From positions 124,001-188,000 of the forward strand of contig NZ_CP102629.1 of assembly GCF_024721585.1 (NCBI RefSeq): a DNA stretch of 64,000 nucleotides, given 5' to 3'. Positions 49,623 through 59,396 of this stretch are shown here, one piece after another. Positions within the stretch are counted from its first letter, which is position 1. Each line of letters begins with the position of its first letter. This DNA comes from Sphingomicrobium aestuariivivum. GTDB taxonomy: Bacteria; Pseudomonadota; Alphaproteobacteria; Sphingomonadales; Sphingomonadaceae. Made by a program: the position numbers and the translations under genes. Under the pieces are notes generated by a model, which had not been told where the DNA came from, made no database searches, and saw only the letters and a program-made list of their open reading frames with translations.

Positions 49623-50099
49623 GTGAGCAACGAAACGACAGGCGCCGTCATCGGCCCGCTGGACATCCGGCGGGTGATGGCGGCGCTGCCGCATCGCTAC
49701 CCGCTGCTGCTCGTCGACCGCGTCGAGCGCATCGAGAAGGACAAGTCGATCACCGCGATCAAGGCGGTGAGCATGAACGAGCAGTTCTTCCAGGGCCATT
49801 TCCCCGGTCGCCCGATCATGCCCGGCGTCCTCCAGATCGAAGCGCTGGCGCAGGCCGCGGGCGTCTTGGCAGTGGAGAGCATGGACCTGGCGGGCTCGAA
49901 CAAGCTCGTCTATTTCATGGCGATCGGCGACACCAAGTTCAGGAAGCCGGTCGAACCCGGCTGCCTGCTGCAGCTCGACGTCGAGATCGTCCAGATGCGG
50001 CGCAATATCTGCAAGTTCGAGGGCAAGGCCTCGGTGAACGGCGAGGTGACCTGCCAGACCAGCTTCACCGCGATGATCGCCGACCCGCCCGAGGACTAG
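49623..50099 (+). CDS. fabZ: (3R)-hydroxyacyl-ACP dehydratase FabZ
   Basis: A 158-residue hot-dog-fold dehydratase of fatty-acid synthesis. The catalytic block [20 protein letters not shown] holds H59 and E73. It starts at GTG 49623, just after ompH. In most Proteobacteria lpxD lies before and lpxA-lpxB after fabZ; here there is none of them, and the next gene is a reverse btu gene three bases away. Confidence 0.96.
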   Translation: MSNETTGAVIGPLDIRRVMAALPHRYPLLLVDRVERIEKDKSITAIKAVSMNEQFFQGHFPGRPIMPGVLQIEALAQAAGVLAVESMDLAGSNKLVYFMAIGDTKFRKPVEPGCLLQLDVEIVQMRRNICKFEGKASVNGEVTCQTSFTAMIADPPED

Positions 50100-50102
50100 G
50101 GG

Positions 50103-50804
50103 CTAGCCGAGCACCATCGACCCGTCGGGCTCGCGCCTGAGGTCGAACAGCTCGGCGATGACCTCGCTATGCTCGAGCTCGAAACGGGGCGCGTCGGCAA
50201 CGACGCGCCCTTCGCGCATCAGGACGAGGCGATCGAAGGCTCCCAGGAGCTGGAGGTCGTGGAGCGCGACGATGACGCCGCGACCGTTTTCCGATTCCTC
50301 GATGAGGATGTCGCGCATGGTCAGCACCCAGAAGGGGTCGAGATTGGCGAACGGTTCGTCGAGGAACAGGAATTGCGGCGTGGTGGCCAGCGTGCGGGCA
50401 AAGAGGATGCGCGCGCGCTCGCCGGTCGAGAGCTGGTTGGCGGGACGGTCGAGGAAATCGTCAAGCGCGAGCCGCTCGACCAGCATGTCGAGCCGCCCGG
50501 GGTCGGTCGGCACGGGGCTGAGGGCGAGAAGGTCGCGCACGGGGATCGCCCAGTGGACGAGCCGCGAGGCGGGCAGGTAACCGATCAGCCGCGCGCGGCG
50601 CGCGGGCGGGGCGTTGTCGAGCGGTTCGCTGTGAATGGCGAGGTGCGCGGTCTCGCAATTGCCGATGCCCGCGAGGCAGCGCAGCAGGCTGGTCTTGCCG
50701 CTGCCGTTGGGGCCGATCAGCGCCACGCGCTCGCCCGGATCGACGAGCAGGTCGGTCGCCGCGAGGCGCCCCGAGAGCGACAGGTTGCGGGCCTCGAGGC
50801 TCAT
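50103..50804 (-). CDS. btuD: Vitamin B12 ABC transporter ATP-binding protein
   Basis: A 233-residue ABC ATPase. Walker A is GPNGSGKTS (31-39), the signature is LSTGERARILFARTL and Walker B is FLFLDEPFANLD; VALHDLQL contains the switch histidine. The family resembles FecE/BtuD. The assignment to cobalamin comes from the operon: btuB and a cobalamin riboswitch lie upstream. Its ATG overlaps the permease stop as ATGA. Confidence 0.88.
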   Translation of the reverse strand: MSLEARNLSLSGRLAATDLLVDPGERVALIGPNGSGKTSLLRCLAGIGNCETAHLAIHSEPLDNAPPARRARLIGYLPASRLVHWAIPVRDLLALSPVPTDPGRLDMLVERLALDDFLDRPANQLSTGERARILFARTLATTPQFLFLDEPFANLDPFWVLTMRDILIEESENGRGVIVALHDLQLLGAFDRLVLMREGRVVADAPRFELEHSEVIAELFDLRREPDGSMVLG

Positions 50805-51757
50805 GCGGTGCTCGCTTTCATGCGCATCAGGAGGAGGATGAAGAGCGGCGTGCCGATGAGCGCGGTGACGACGCCGATGGGGATGGGGCGCCCGTCGGGC
50901 GCGGCGCGCACCATGAGGTCGGCGGCCAACAATAGGGCGGCGCCGAGGAAGGCGGCGGGCAACAAGGCGCGCCCCGGGTGGCCGCGGCTCAGCGAGCGGG
51001 CGGCGATGGGGGCGATGAGGCCGACGAAACCGATGGCGCCGCAAGCCGCGACGCAGGCACCGATGGCGATGGCCGACAGGAGGATCGTGCGCCGCGCGAG
51101 CGCCTGCGGGGCGACGCCATAGGAGGCTGCGACATCCTCGCCCAGCGCGAGCAGGTCGAAGTTGCGGCGGTCGCGCCACAGGAGCGCGCCGGCGAGCCCT
51201 GCGGGGACGAGCGCGGCGAAGGTATCGGGCCAACCGCTGTCGACGAGGCTGCCCATCAGCCAGCGCCACTGGTCGTAAAAGGCGAAGGGGGAGGGAGCGA
51301 GCGCGAGGAGGAGCGAGGTGGCTGCGCCCGCGGCAAGCGCGATGGAGAGGCCGGCGAGGAGGAGGCGGGCCGGATCGGCGCCGCGTCCCGCGATGAGGAA
51401 CAGGCCGAGGAGCGCGAGCCCCGAGCCCGCGGCGCCGCCGACGGCGAGGGCGAGCGGGCTGGTGAGGGCGAGGAAATGGCCGGTGGCGACAGCGCCCAGC
51501 GCGCCTCCCGAGGCAGCACCGGTGATGTCGGGCGAGGCGAGGGGATTGGCGAAGACCGCCTGCAGGGCGGCCCCGGTAATGCCGAGGGCGGCGCCATAGC
51601 CGATGGCGAGCAGGGTCCGCGGGGCACGCAGTTCGAGCATGATCGCGCGGGCGATCTCGTCGTCGAGCGCGAACAGGTCGAACGGCAGGAGGAAATGCAG
51701 TGCGGCCATCACCGCGAGCAGGAGCGGCGGGCCGAGGCGCACGGCAAGGCGGCTCAT
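50801..51757 (-). CDS. btuC: Vitamin B12 ABC transporter permease
   Basis: A 318-residue FecCD-family permease with about ten membrane helices. Typical blocks are LRAPRTLLAIGYGAALGITG near the N-terminus and GAIGFVGLIAPIAAR in the coupling region. It lies between the binding protein and the ATPase genes, overlapping both by four bases (ATGA). The substrate is inferred from the riboswitch upstream. Confidence 0.9.
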   Translation of the reverse strand: MSRLAVRLGPPLLLAVMAALHFLLPFDLFALDDEIARAIMLELRAPRTLLAIGYGAALGITGAALQAVFANPLASPDITGAASGGALGAVATGHFLALTSPLALAVGGAAGSGLALLGLFLIAGRGADPARLLLAGLSIALAAGAATSLLLALAPSPFAFYDQWRWLMGSLVDSGWPDTFAALVPAGLAGALLWRDRRNFDLLALGEDVAASYGVAPQALARRTILLSAIAIGACVAACGAIGFVGLIAPIAARSLSRGHPGRALLPAAFLGAALLLAADLMVRAAPDGRPIPIGVVTALIGTPLFILLLMRMKASTA

Positions 51758-52527
51758 TGGCGCGCTCCGCCAGCGAGGCGTTCGATCACGCCGAGCATCG
51801 AGGGGCCGCCGCAGGTGAAGGGACGGCCGTCTACCGCGAGCCGCGGTGCGTCGAGGCGGCGGACGAGGGGATGGTCGCGCCAGCGCGCGCCGCGGTGCCA
51901 CTCGCGCTCGCGATAGCGGCTTTCGAGAATGAGGTCGGGGCGCGCGGTGACGATGGCCTCCACGGTCCCGCGCCCGCTGTCGAGCGTGATCGGGACGAGG
52001 CCGCCGAGGGCGAGCCAGCCGCTCGCCAGCGTGCCGGGGTCGGTGCCGCCGGGGCCGACGAACAGCGCGCGGCGGCCGTGGGGGGGCTGGCGCGCGGCGA
52101 GGCGGTCGAAGCGACTTTGCCACTGGCGCGCGCGCGGCGCGGTGCCGAACAGGTCGGCGACGCGGCCGACGGTGGCGCGCACTTCGTCGGGGCTGGCGGC
52201 ATAGGGCAGGGTGACGATGCGGATGCCGAGCCGCTGTGCGAGGCGGGCGGCGCCGTGGCCGATCGGACGGCTCGTCAGCACCACGTCGGGTTCGTAAGCC
52301 GCGACGTCGACGATCCGCCCGCCATTGCCGGGCAGGCCGGAAGCGCGCGCGGCAAGGACATTCTCGGCAGCATCGCGGCCGAGATGGCTGACGCTGATGA
52401 CCTGCCCATCGCGCGCGAAAAGCAGGGCATATTCGTCGGCGCACAGGTCGAGGCTGGCGACCTTGAGCGCGGCGGCGCTAGCGAGCGAGAGCAAGGCCGA
52501 CAAAAAGGCTCCTCCCTGCGGTCGCAT
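51754..52527 (-). CDS. btuF: Periplasmic cobalamin-binding protein BtuF-like
   Basis: A 257-residue periplasmic binding protein of the BtuF/FhuD type: a signal peptide (about 1-20), KVASLDLCADEYALL, then RIVDVAAYEPDVVLTS as the family's inter-domain strand. The chosen ATG at 52527 lies inside the btuB gene (overlap 50 bases). An in-frame TTG at 52503 has a strong AGGGAGGAG before it and is a serious alternative, but leaves a very short signal peptide. Confidence 0.82.
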   Translation of the reverse strand: MRPQGGAFLSALLSLASAAALKVASLDLCADEYALLFARDGQVISVSHLGRDAAENVLAARASGLPGNGGRIVDVAAYEPDVVLTSRPIGHGAARLAQRLGIRIVTLPYAASPDEVRATVGRVADLFGTAPRARQWQSRFDRLAARQPPHGRRALFVGPGGTDPGTLASGWLALGGLVPITLDSGRGTVEAIVTARPDLILESRYREREWHRGARWRDHPLVRRLDAPRLAVDGRPFTCGGPSMLGVIERLAGGARQ

Positions 52528-54382
52528 AGCCGATGACGTCGCGATAGTCGCTGTCGAAGAGGTTCTCGCCGCGCACCGAGACAGTGATGCCGCTCCCGAT
52601 CTCGCGGGCGAGGCGGGCGTCGGCGAGGACATAGTCGCCGAGCAGCACGCGGGGGGCGGGGAAAAGGTCGAAGTCGAGATCCTCGCGCGCGCCGACCCAG
52701 GCCAGCGAGGCGGCATAGGTCCAGCCGCGCGACGTGCCGTCGAGCCAGAGGGCGGCCTGATGCTCTGGGCGGCGGGTCTCGCGCAGCAGGAGGCCGTCCG
52801 GCGCAAGGCGCTCGCCCGCGTCGACATAGGCGTAGCTGGCGCCGAGCTGGAGCGCCTGCGACAGGCGGGCGCCGAACTCGGCCTCGATCCCTCGGCGACG
52901 GCTCTTGCCGTCACGGTTGGCGGCGCTGGTGACGAAGGTAACGGGGTCGAAGACGTTGACGATCTCGTCCTCCAGCCCTTGACCGAACAGCGTCAGTGCG
53001 GCGCTGTAGCGACCGTCGTCATAGCCGAGGCCGACATCGCCGCCGCGGCTGCGTTCGGGCGCGAGGTCGGGATTGCCGAGGAAATTCTCCGGGAAGAAGC
53101 CGAACAGCTCGTAGAAGTTGGGCTGGGCGATGCCCTCGCCGTAATTGGCGCGGACCGACCAATGGTCGGCGAGGCGGACGAGCGCGCCGGCGGACAGGCT
53201 GGTGGTGTCGGCGAAGCCATCGAACAGGTCGTGGCGGAGCGCGGCGTCGAGCGAGAACAGCTCATGGTCGGTGCGCCATTCGGCGACAAGCCCCGTGCGG
53301 TCGCGGGACACCGACTGGCGTGTGGCGCCGCCATATTCGCGATCATCGGCGCGGAAGCGTTCGCTTTCCTGTTCGAGCGCGAGGGTGAATTCGTGAACGA
53401 GCGGGCCGCTGCCGAAATGGCGGGTCGCCTGCGCATCGAAGGACAGTCGTTCGGCTGCTGTGCGGTTGCGCTCGGCGTCGCCAAGGTCGTTGCGGTTGGA
53501 GGAGGCGAGGAGGCTGCCGCCTGCGCGGAAATTCCAGTCGCCGGGGGCGTGGACGAGGCCGAGGCGAACCGCGCCGAGGCGGTTACGCGTCTCGTCGGCG
53601 GTGTCGGCGCGGGTGAAGGTGACGGGGTCGAGGCCGTCATATTCGCTCGTTCCGAGGATGCCGAAGGCGGCGGTCTCGAGCCGCGTGGCGGGGGCGAGCG
53701 CGAGACGCGCGGCGAGGCGGCCGGTGAAGAGGTCGTAGCCGTCCTTGTCGCCGTCGCCGCCAAGCGCGTCGAAACCCTCGGCACCCTGCGCGCCGAGGGC
53801 GAGGCGGAGCGAGGCGTCGTCATCGCCGGTCGCGACGTCGCCCGACAGGCGGGCGAAACCGAAGCGTCCGGTCTCGCCCGACAGGCGCAGGTCGGACGGG
53901 CGGCTCGCGGGGCGGTCGCTGCGCAGCGCGACGACGCCGCCGATCGCCTCGGGCCCCCAGAGGGCGGACTGCGGGCCGCGCAGGGCCTCGATGCTGTCGG
54001 CAAGGCTGGTGGAGAGAAGTTCGAAGCGCGGCTCGTTGGCGGCGGCGGGATCGTTGGCCTTGATGCCGTCGATGAAGAGGACGGTGTGGTTGGCCTCGGC
54101 ACCGCGCAGGCGCAGCTGGGCCTGGCTGCCCGCGGGGCCGGCCTCGGCCAGCGCGGCGGCGGGGACGCGGCGCAGGAGCGTCAGGAGGCGGGCCGGTTCG
54201 GCGCGGTCGATGCGGTCGGCGGCGATCACGGTCACCGCGTCGCTGGCGCGGTCTCGCAGGCGCGGGGTGCGGGCGGCGGTGACGAGGATCGCCTCGTCGG
54301 GCGCGCTGGTGTCGAGCAGCACGTCGACGAGTTCGACATCATCCTCGGACGGTGGCGGGGGTGGCAAATCCTGGAACAGCAT
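52478..54382 (-). CDS. btuB: TonB-dependent outer-membrane receptor, BtuB-like
   Basis: A 634-residue TonB-dependent receptor: TonB box-like EAILVTAART (30-39), plug domain (about 45-155, with QLRLRGAEANHTVLFIDG) and a 22-strand barrel ending in GRSLFVGLALAR. The ATG at 54382 has AAGGAG six bases upstream. The predicted N-terminus (MLFQDLPPPPPSEDD) is not a signal peptide, which is odd for an outer-membrane protein. The C-terminal residue is Arg rather than the usual Phe. The B12 role comes from the riboswitch and the btuFCD neighbours. Confidence 0.88.
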   Translation of the reverse strand: MLFQDLPPPPPSEDDVELVDVLLDTSAPDEAILVTAARTPRLRDRASDAVTVIAADRIDRAEPARLLTLLRRVPAAALAEAGPAGSQAQLRLRGAEANHTVLFIDGIKANDPAAANEPRFELLSTSLADSIEALRGPQSALWGPEAIGGVVALRSDRPASRPSDLRLSGETGRFGFARLSGDVATGDDDASLRLALGAQGAEGFDALGGDGDKDGYDLFTGRLAARLALAPATRLETAAFGILGTSEYDGLDPVTFTRADTADETRNRLGAVRLGLVHAPGDWNFRAGGSLLASSNRNDLGDAERNRTAAERLSFDAQATRHFGSGPLVHEFTLALEQESERFRADDREYGGATRQSVSRDRTGLVAEWRTDHELFSLDAALRHDLFDGFADTTSLSAGALVRLADHWSVRANYGEGIAQPNFYELFGFFPENFLGNPDLAPERSRGGDVGLGYDDGRYSAALTLFGQGLEDEIVNVFDPVTFVTSAANRDGKSRRRGIEAEFGARLSQALQLGASYAYVDAGERLAPDGLLLRETRRPEHQAALWLDGTSRGWTYAASLAWVGAREDLDFDLFPAPRVLLGDYVLADARLAREIGSGITVSVRGENLFDSDYRDVIGYATAGRSLFVGLALAR

Positions 54383-54418
54383 GCATGTCTCCTTTTCGTC
54401 GGTTCGCCACGACGGAAA

Positions 54419-54459
54419 GGAAGGGCATGCGGGGACGCCACGACCTTGCGCGCCCTTCC
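54419..54459 (-). promoter_or_regulatory. Expression-platform hairpin between riboswitch and btuB
   Basis: Reading leftwards, GGAAGGGC (54459-54452) can pair with GCCCTTCC (54426-54419), followed by TTTCCG. It lies between the aptamer and the btuB start and could act as a terminator or block the ribosome site when cobalamin is bound. Confidence 0.55.
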
Positions 54460-54485
54460 GCTGACCCCGGCGGATGGGACGGACG

Positions 54486-54618
54486 ATGGATCGGTGAGGC
54501 CGGTATCTGGCTTTGCAGGAGCGGTTGCTCCTGCTCACAGTTGCGGGCACAGCGCCGGATGTTCGCCGGCTTCCCTCTTCGCCGCGGCCATTACGGTCGC
54601 GGAGCCTCGGTGATCCGT
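54486..54618 (-). ncRNA. Cobalamin riboswitch
   Basis: On the minus strand the aptamer shows the hallmarks of the AdoCbl class: GGGAAGCCGGCGAACATCC (54575 leftwards), GCCCGCAACTGTGA (54548-54535) and the B12 box AGCCAGATACCGGCC (54512-54498). P1 closes by GGATC (54616-54612) with GATCC (54492-54488). The aptamer precedes btuB by about 100 bases, which fixes the ligand of the btu operon. The remaining part of the 343-base gap (54619-54725) is the upstream region of rpmE. Confidence 0.92.
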
Positions 54619-54725
54619 CTCCTGCGCTAGGCGGGTTTTGCTTGATCGGCAAGGCGCGATTGGCTAGGGAGCCGCGACCCTTTCCCAAGGCCGGTCGGAA
54701 ACCGGCCCAACAATCGGAAAAGATG

Positions 54726-54956
54726 ATGAAAAACGATACCCATCCCGACTACCACATGATCACCGTCGAAATGACCGACGGCACCAAGTTCCAGACCCGC
54801 TCGACCTGGGGCAAGGAAGGCGACACGCTCGCCCTCGACATCGACCCCAAGAGCCACCCGGCCTGGACCGGTGGTAGCCGCAAGGCGGCGCAGGGCGGTC
54901 AGGTCGAACGCTTCAACAAGCGTTTCGGCGGCCTTTCGCTCTCGAAGAAGAAGTAA
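54726..54956 (+). CDS. rpmE: 50S ribosomal protein bL31, zinc-free form
   Basis: A 76-residue bL31: it begins [19 protein letters not shown] and ends [14 protein letters not shown]. It has no cysteine, so this is the zinc-independent (C-minus) type. I start it at 54726; an ATG at 54723 directly before would add one Met. GGAAAAG provides a ribosome site. Divergent from the btu operon. Confidence 0.96.
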   Translation: MKNDTHPDYHMITVEMTDGTKFQTRSTWGKEGDTLALDIDPKSHPAWTGGSRKAAQGGQVERFNKRFGGLSLSKKK

Positions 54957-54995
54957 GGCGCGGCGCCCGTGGACGCGGGCGCGCCCCTGAAGCCC

Positions 54996-55529
54996 ATGCG
55001 CTCGGCTCCCACGCTGGAGACCGAGCGCTTGGTGCTGCGTCATTGGCGGCGCGAGGATTGGGAGGCCTATTACCCGATCATCGCCGACCATTCGACGATG
55101 CGTTATGTCGGCGGGAGCGGCATTAGCCGCGAGGATGGCTGGCGGCGCTGGCTGGCCTCGATCGGCAGCTGGCAGATTTCGGGCTATGGCAGCTTTGCGG
55201 TGACCCGCAAGGACGATGGCGTTGTCGTCGGCATGTGCGGCATCTTCCACGGCTGGCGCGAGATCGACGGCGGGTTCGAGCCCGACCCCGAATTCGGCTA
55301 TATCTTCGGCCCCGAGGGGCGCGGGCGGGGCATGGCCTTCGAGGCCTGCACGGCAGCGCTCGACTGGCTCGATACGCATCATGGCGTGCCGATCTGGGCG
55401 ATCATCGAGGACGATAATGCGCCGTCGGTGAAGCTGGCGGGCAAGCTCGGTTTCGAGAGCCAGGGTGCCAAGATGTATGGCGACGAGCCGATCGGCGTGT
55501 GGCGCCGTCCGGCCCCCCGCGAAGGCTAG
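54996..55529 (+). CDS. GNAT family N-acetyltransferase (RimJ/RimL-like)
   Basis: A 177-residue acetyltransferase: TLETERLVLRHWRREDWEAY at the start, then GRGRGMAFEACTAALDWL as the acetyl-CoA loop (GPEGRGRGMA) and NAPSVKLAGKLGFE near the end. The target is unknown. The start is uncertain: ATG at 54996 matches family N-termini, while a GTG at 54969 would add nine residues; neither has a good ribosome site. Follows rpmE by 39 bases. Confidence 0.84.
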   Translation: MRSAPTLETERLVLRHWRREDWEAYYPIIADHSTMRYVGGSGISREDGWRRWLASIGSWQISGYGSFAVTRKDDGVVVGMCGIFHGWREIDGGFEPDPEFGYIFGPEGRGRGMAFEACTAALDWLDTHHGVPIWAIIEDDNAPSVKLAGKLGFESQGAKMYGDEPIGVWRRPAPREG

Positions 55530-55532
55530 GCG

Positions 55533-57458
55533 CTACCAGCCGCCGCCGCCGCCACCACCGACACCACCACCTGAAAAGCCGCCGCCGCCCGAGCCGCTCG
55601 ACGAGCCGGGCGCCGTGGCGGCCGAGGCGATGGTCGAGGTCATGGTGCTGCCGATCGCGGTCGCGAAGCTGCCCGGGTTGGACCAGATGTCGCGAGTGCC
55701 CGAATACCAGAGGAAGCTGTTGTCGCGGTCGCTCGACGGATTGGCCGCGGCGGCGGCGAGCACGCCTTCGAAGCGTTCCGCCCAGCGGTTTTCGACTTCC
55801 AGCGCGATGGCATGGGGCAGGTAACGTTCGAACAGCTGGAGCTGGGCGCGCGGTGGCTGCATGCGGTCGAAGCGCTCTTCCTCGGTCGTGGCGAGATATT
55901 GCTTGAAGCCCGCGATGCGGTCGAGCAGCGCGCGCCCCTCTAAAGTGGGCGCATCCATCCAGAAGAAGCCCGAGAAGGCGATGATCCCCCCGCCGATGAG
56001 CGGCAGGAGGACGGGGAGGACATTGCCGCTGCCAAGCGCGAGAAGCGCGAAGGGGATGCCGGGGATGAGGCCGGCAAGGCCGATGATCGCCGCGAGGATG
56101 ATGACGGGCCAGCGCAGCATCTGGCCCTGTTCCGGGCGTCCGAAGAAGAGGAGGGTGCCGATGAGGACGCCCGCGACCGACAGGAGGACGAGGAGGGGCG
56201 AGGCCATCTCCTCGGCCCAGACGACGCCTGCCGCGGCGATCCAGATGCCGGCGAACCAGAAGAGGAGGCCGGCAACCGCCCAGCCGATGTTGCGGTGGAA
56301 GGCGGTGCCGTCGTAGCGCTTCTCATAGGGGCGCTCGAGCATCTTGCGCGCGGCACTGAACTCCTTGTGATTGTCATTATCCATCGCGATCGAGGCACCG
56401 GGCAGGGCGAGTTGGGCGAGCATGTCGTGCTCGCCTTCGTCGAGCGGGCGCAGCTGGCCGCCGTCGACGAGGCGGTGAACTTCCATCGTCGGTTTCTTGA
56501 AGAAGCCGCCACCTTCCTCGCGCAGTTCGACATGGCCCTTGATGGCGCTGTCGACCAGCGCGGCGGTCATGCCGCGATAGTCCATCGACTGGCGGGTGAG
56601 ATAGCGGATGGCGGCGGGCGACAGGTCGTCGGGCGGCGCGAAGAGAGGCACGACGGTGCCCGGGCGCGGATCGCGCCCGACGGTACGCCAGGCGTGGAGG
56701 TAATAAGCGGCCACGAGCAGGAGGCCGAGGAGACCGGCGACAGGCGGGACCACGTCGGCGAGCTGGCGCCGGAATTTTGTGGCGGTAGAGAGGGGCGCGA
56801 CCACGCCCTTGGGGAAGGCGACGGCGACAGTCAGGCCTTCGCCGGGCGCGAGCCTGCGGTCATATTCGAAGCGGGTGACGCCGGGTTCCGCGCGGTCGAG
56901 CCGGGCGGGCGTGCCCTGTTCGCCCTGCCGCCCGGTGTAGGAGCTGTACTGGACGAGGTCGGCTGGCTTGGGGAGGCGGATCGTGGCGCTCGACCGGTCG
57001 ATCGGAAATTCCCAGCCGTTGCCGGTGACGTTCCAGTAGAGCTCGTCAAATTCCTCGAAGCGGCCGATGGCGCGCTTGATACGGTAGCGCAGGCGATATT
57101 CGTGCACGCCGTCCGAGAGGAAATGGTCGGCCGAGCCGAGGCGGATGCGCGCGCCATTGGCTTGGCGCGTGACCTGATATTCTTCCCTGCGTCCGTCGCG
57201 TTCGGCGGCAAGGAAGTCGAAGCCCACATTGACCGTGCGGCCGGTCTTGTCGCGATAGCGGATGGGTATGGTGCGGAAGATGCCGCGCTTGATCCGGTTG
57301 CCTTCGGCCTGCACGCGGATGGTCTCGGTGATGATCGCCGAGCCATCTTCCCGCACGTCGGCATGCGCGTGAAAGGCAAGGATACGTTCCTGCGCGGCTG
57401 CCGGCGCGGCGAGCGCCAGCAGTGCGAGGAGGGCAAGGAACAGGCCTCGGAGATGCAC
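55533..57458 (-). CDS. DUF2207 membrane protein with glycine-rich tail
   Basis: A 641-residue protein: signal peptide (about 1-22), an extracytoplasmic beta domain with RGIFRTIPIRYRD typical of DUF2207, a membrane span near 240, a cytoplasmic part, more spans (about 400-500), and a C-terminal tail of almost pure Gly and Ser ending in GGGGGGGW. The function of the family is unknown. DUF2207 genes are often beside lemA, as here. Confidence 0.88.
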   Translation of the reverse strand: MHLRGLFLALLALLALAAPAAAQERILAFHAHADVREDGSAIITETIRVQAEGNRIKRGIFRTIPIRYRDKTGRTVNVGFDFLAAERDGRREEYQVTRQANGARIRLGSADHFLSDGVHEYRLRYRIKRAIGRFEEFDELYWNVTGNGWEFPIDRSSATIRLPKPADLVQYSSYTGRQGEQGTPARLDRAEPGVTRFEYDRRLAPGEGLTVAVAFPKGVVAPLSTATKFRRQLADVVPPVAGLLGLLLVAAYYLHAWRTVGRDPRPGTVVPLFAPPDDLSPAAIRYLTRQSMDYRGMTAALVDSAIKGHVELREEGGGFFKKPTMEVHRLVDGGQLRPLDEGEHDMLAQLALPGASIAMDNDNHKEFSAARKMLERPYEKRYDGTAFHRNIGWAVAGLLFWFAGIWIAAAGVVWAEEMASPLLVLLSVAGVLIGTLLFFGRPEQGQMLRWPVIILAAIIGLAGLIPGIPFALLALGSGNVLPVLLPLIGGGIIAFSGFFWMDAPTLEGRALLDRIAGFKQYLATTEEERFDRMQPPRAQLQLFERYLPHAIALEVENRWAERFEGVLAAAAANPSSDRDNSFLWYSGTRDIWSNPGSFATAIGSTMTSTIASAATAPGSSSGSGGGGFSGGGVGGGGGGGW

Positions 57459-57463
57459 GGGCC

Positions 57464-58024
57464 CTAGCTCGCGAAGTCGATCTTGGGCGCCGACTGGATG
57501 GCGGGGTCACTGTCCTCGTAATAGGGTTCGGTGGTGAAGCCGGTGGGGCCGGCGATGATCACGTCGGGGACCGACTGGACCTTGGTGTTGAGGTCGCGCG
57601 CGGTGGCATTGTAGTAGCGGCGCGCGGCCTGCAGCTCGTTTTCGGTCGCGGTGAGCTCGTCCTGCAACTTGCGGAAGTTGGCGTCGGCTTTCAGCTCGGG
57701 ATAGGCCTCGGCGACGGCCATGAGCTTGCCGAGCAGGCCCGTCATCATGGCATCGGCCTGTGCGGTGGCCTCGACGCCCTTGGCGGCGACGGCATTGCCG
57801 CGCTGGGCGATTACCGCTTCGAGCGTCTCGCGCTCGTGGGTGGCATAGCCCTTCACCGTCTCGACGAGGTTGGGGATGAGGTCGGCGCGGCGGCGGAGCT
57901 GGACGTTGATGCCCGAGAAGGCCTCGCGGACGAGCGCGCGCAGGCGCACGAGCTTGTTGTAGACCGCGACGCCCCACAGGACGATCACGACGAAAATGGC
58001 GATGGCGACAAGTGCGATGGTCAC
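57464..58024 (-). CDS. lemA: LemA family protein
   Basis: A 186-residue protein with an N-terminal membrane anchor (about 3-22), YNKLVRLRALVREAFSGI and the LemA core RRADLIPNLVETVKGYA; long helices follow. LemA proteins have an N-out topology and unknown role. The start is GTG at 58024, with the GGGGGGAG of the preceding terminator stem as a possible ribosome site. Five bases separate it from the DUF2207 gene. Confidence 0.92.
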   Translation of the reverse strand: MTIALVAIAIFVVIVLWGVAVYNKLVRLRALVREAFSGINVQLRRRADLIPNLVETVKGYATHERETLEAVIAQRGNAVAAKGVEATAQADAMMTGLLGKLMAVAEAYPELKADANFRKLQDELTATENELQAARRYYNATARDLNTKVQSVPDVIIAGPTGFTTEPYYEDSDPAIQSAPKIDFAS

Positions 58025-58026
58025 GC

Positions 58027-58059
58027 GAAAAGCTCCCCCCGGATGGTACCGGAGGGAGC
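58027..58059 (-). terminator. Rho-independent terminator after gcdH
   Basis: Reading leftwards, GCTCCCTCCGG pairs with CCGGGGGGAGC (11 bp with one G-U), loop TACCAT, then TTTTCG. It ends gcdH transcription 20 bases after the stop and sits directly before lemA, whose ribosome site may be in the stem. Confidence 0.8.
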
Positions 58060-58078
58060 GTAACGCGGGGTCGCGGCT

Positions 58079-59281
<1,203 letters not shown>

Positions 59282-59396
59282 GGGTGCGTCCTACCGCGCC
59301 AAGGGGGGCGGTTCCAGCGAAAAGCGGCGGAACAGGGGGCATCCGTGCTGCGTAGAGCAGAGTGAACGATCACATCGCCATCTCGGGGGACTTTCC

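Noticed and set aside
50103-51269. Longer start for btuD reading back into btuC
   Set aside because: The added sequence is Arg/Pro-rich and antithetical to the permease frame; ATG 50804 with the ATGA overlap fits the family.
52325-54613. 762-codon open frame on the plus strand across btuF, btuB and the riboswitch
   Set aside because: It would read through a structured riboswitch and has shadow-type composition.
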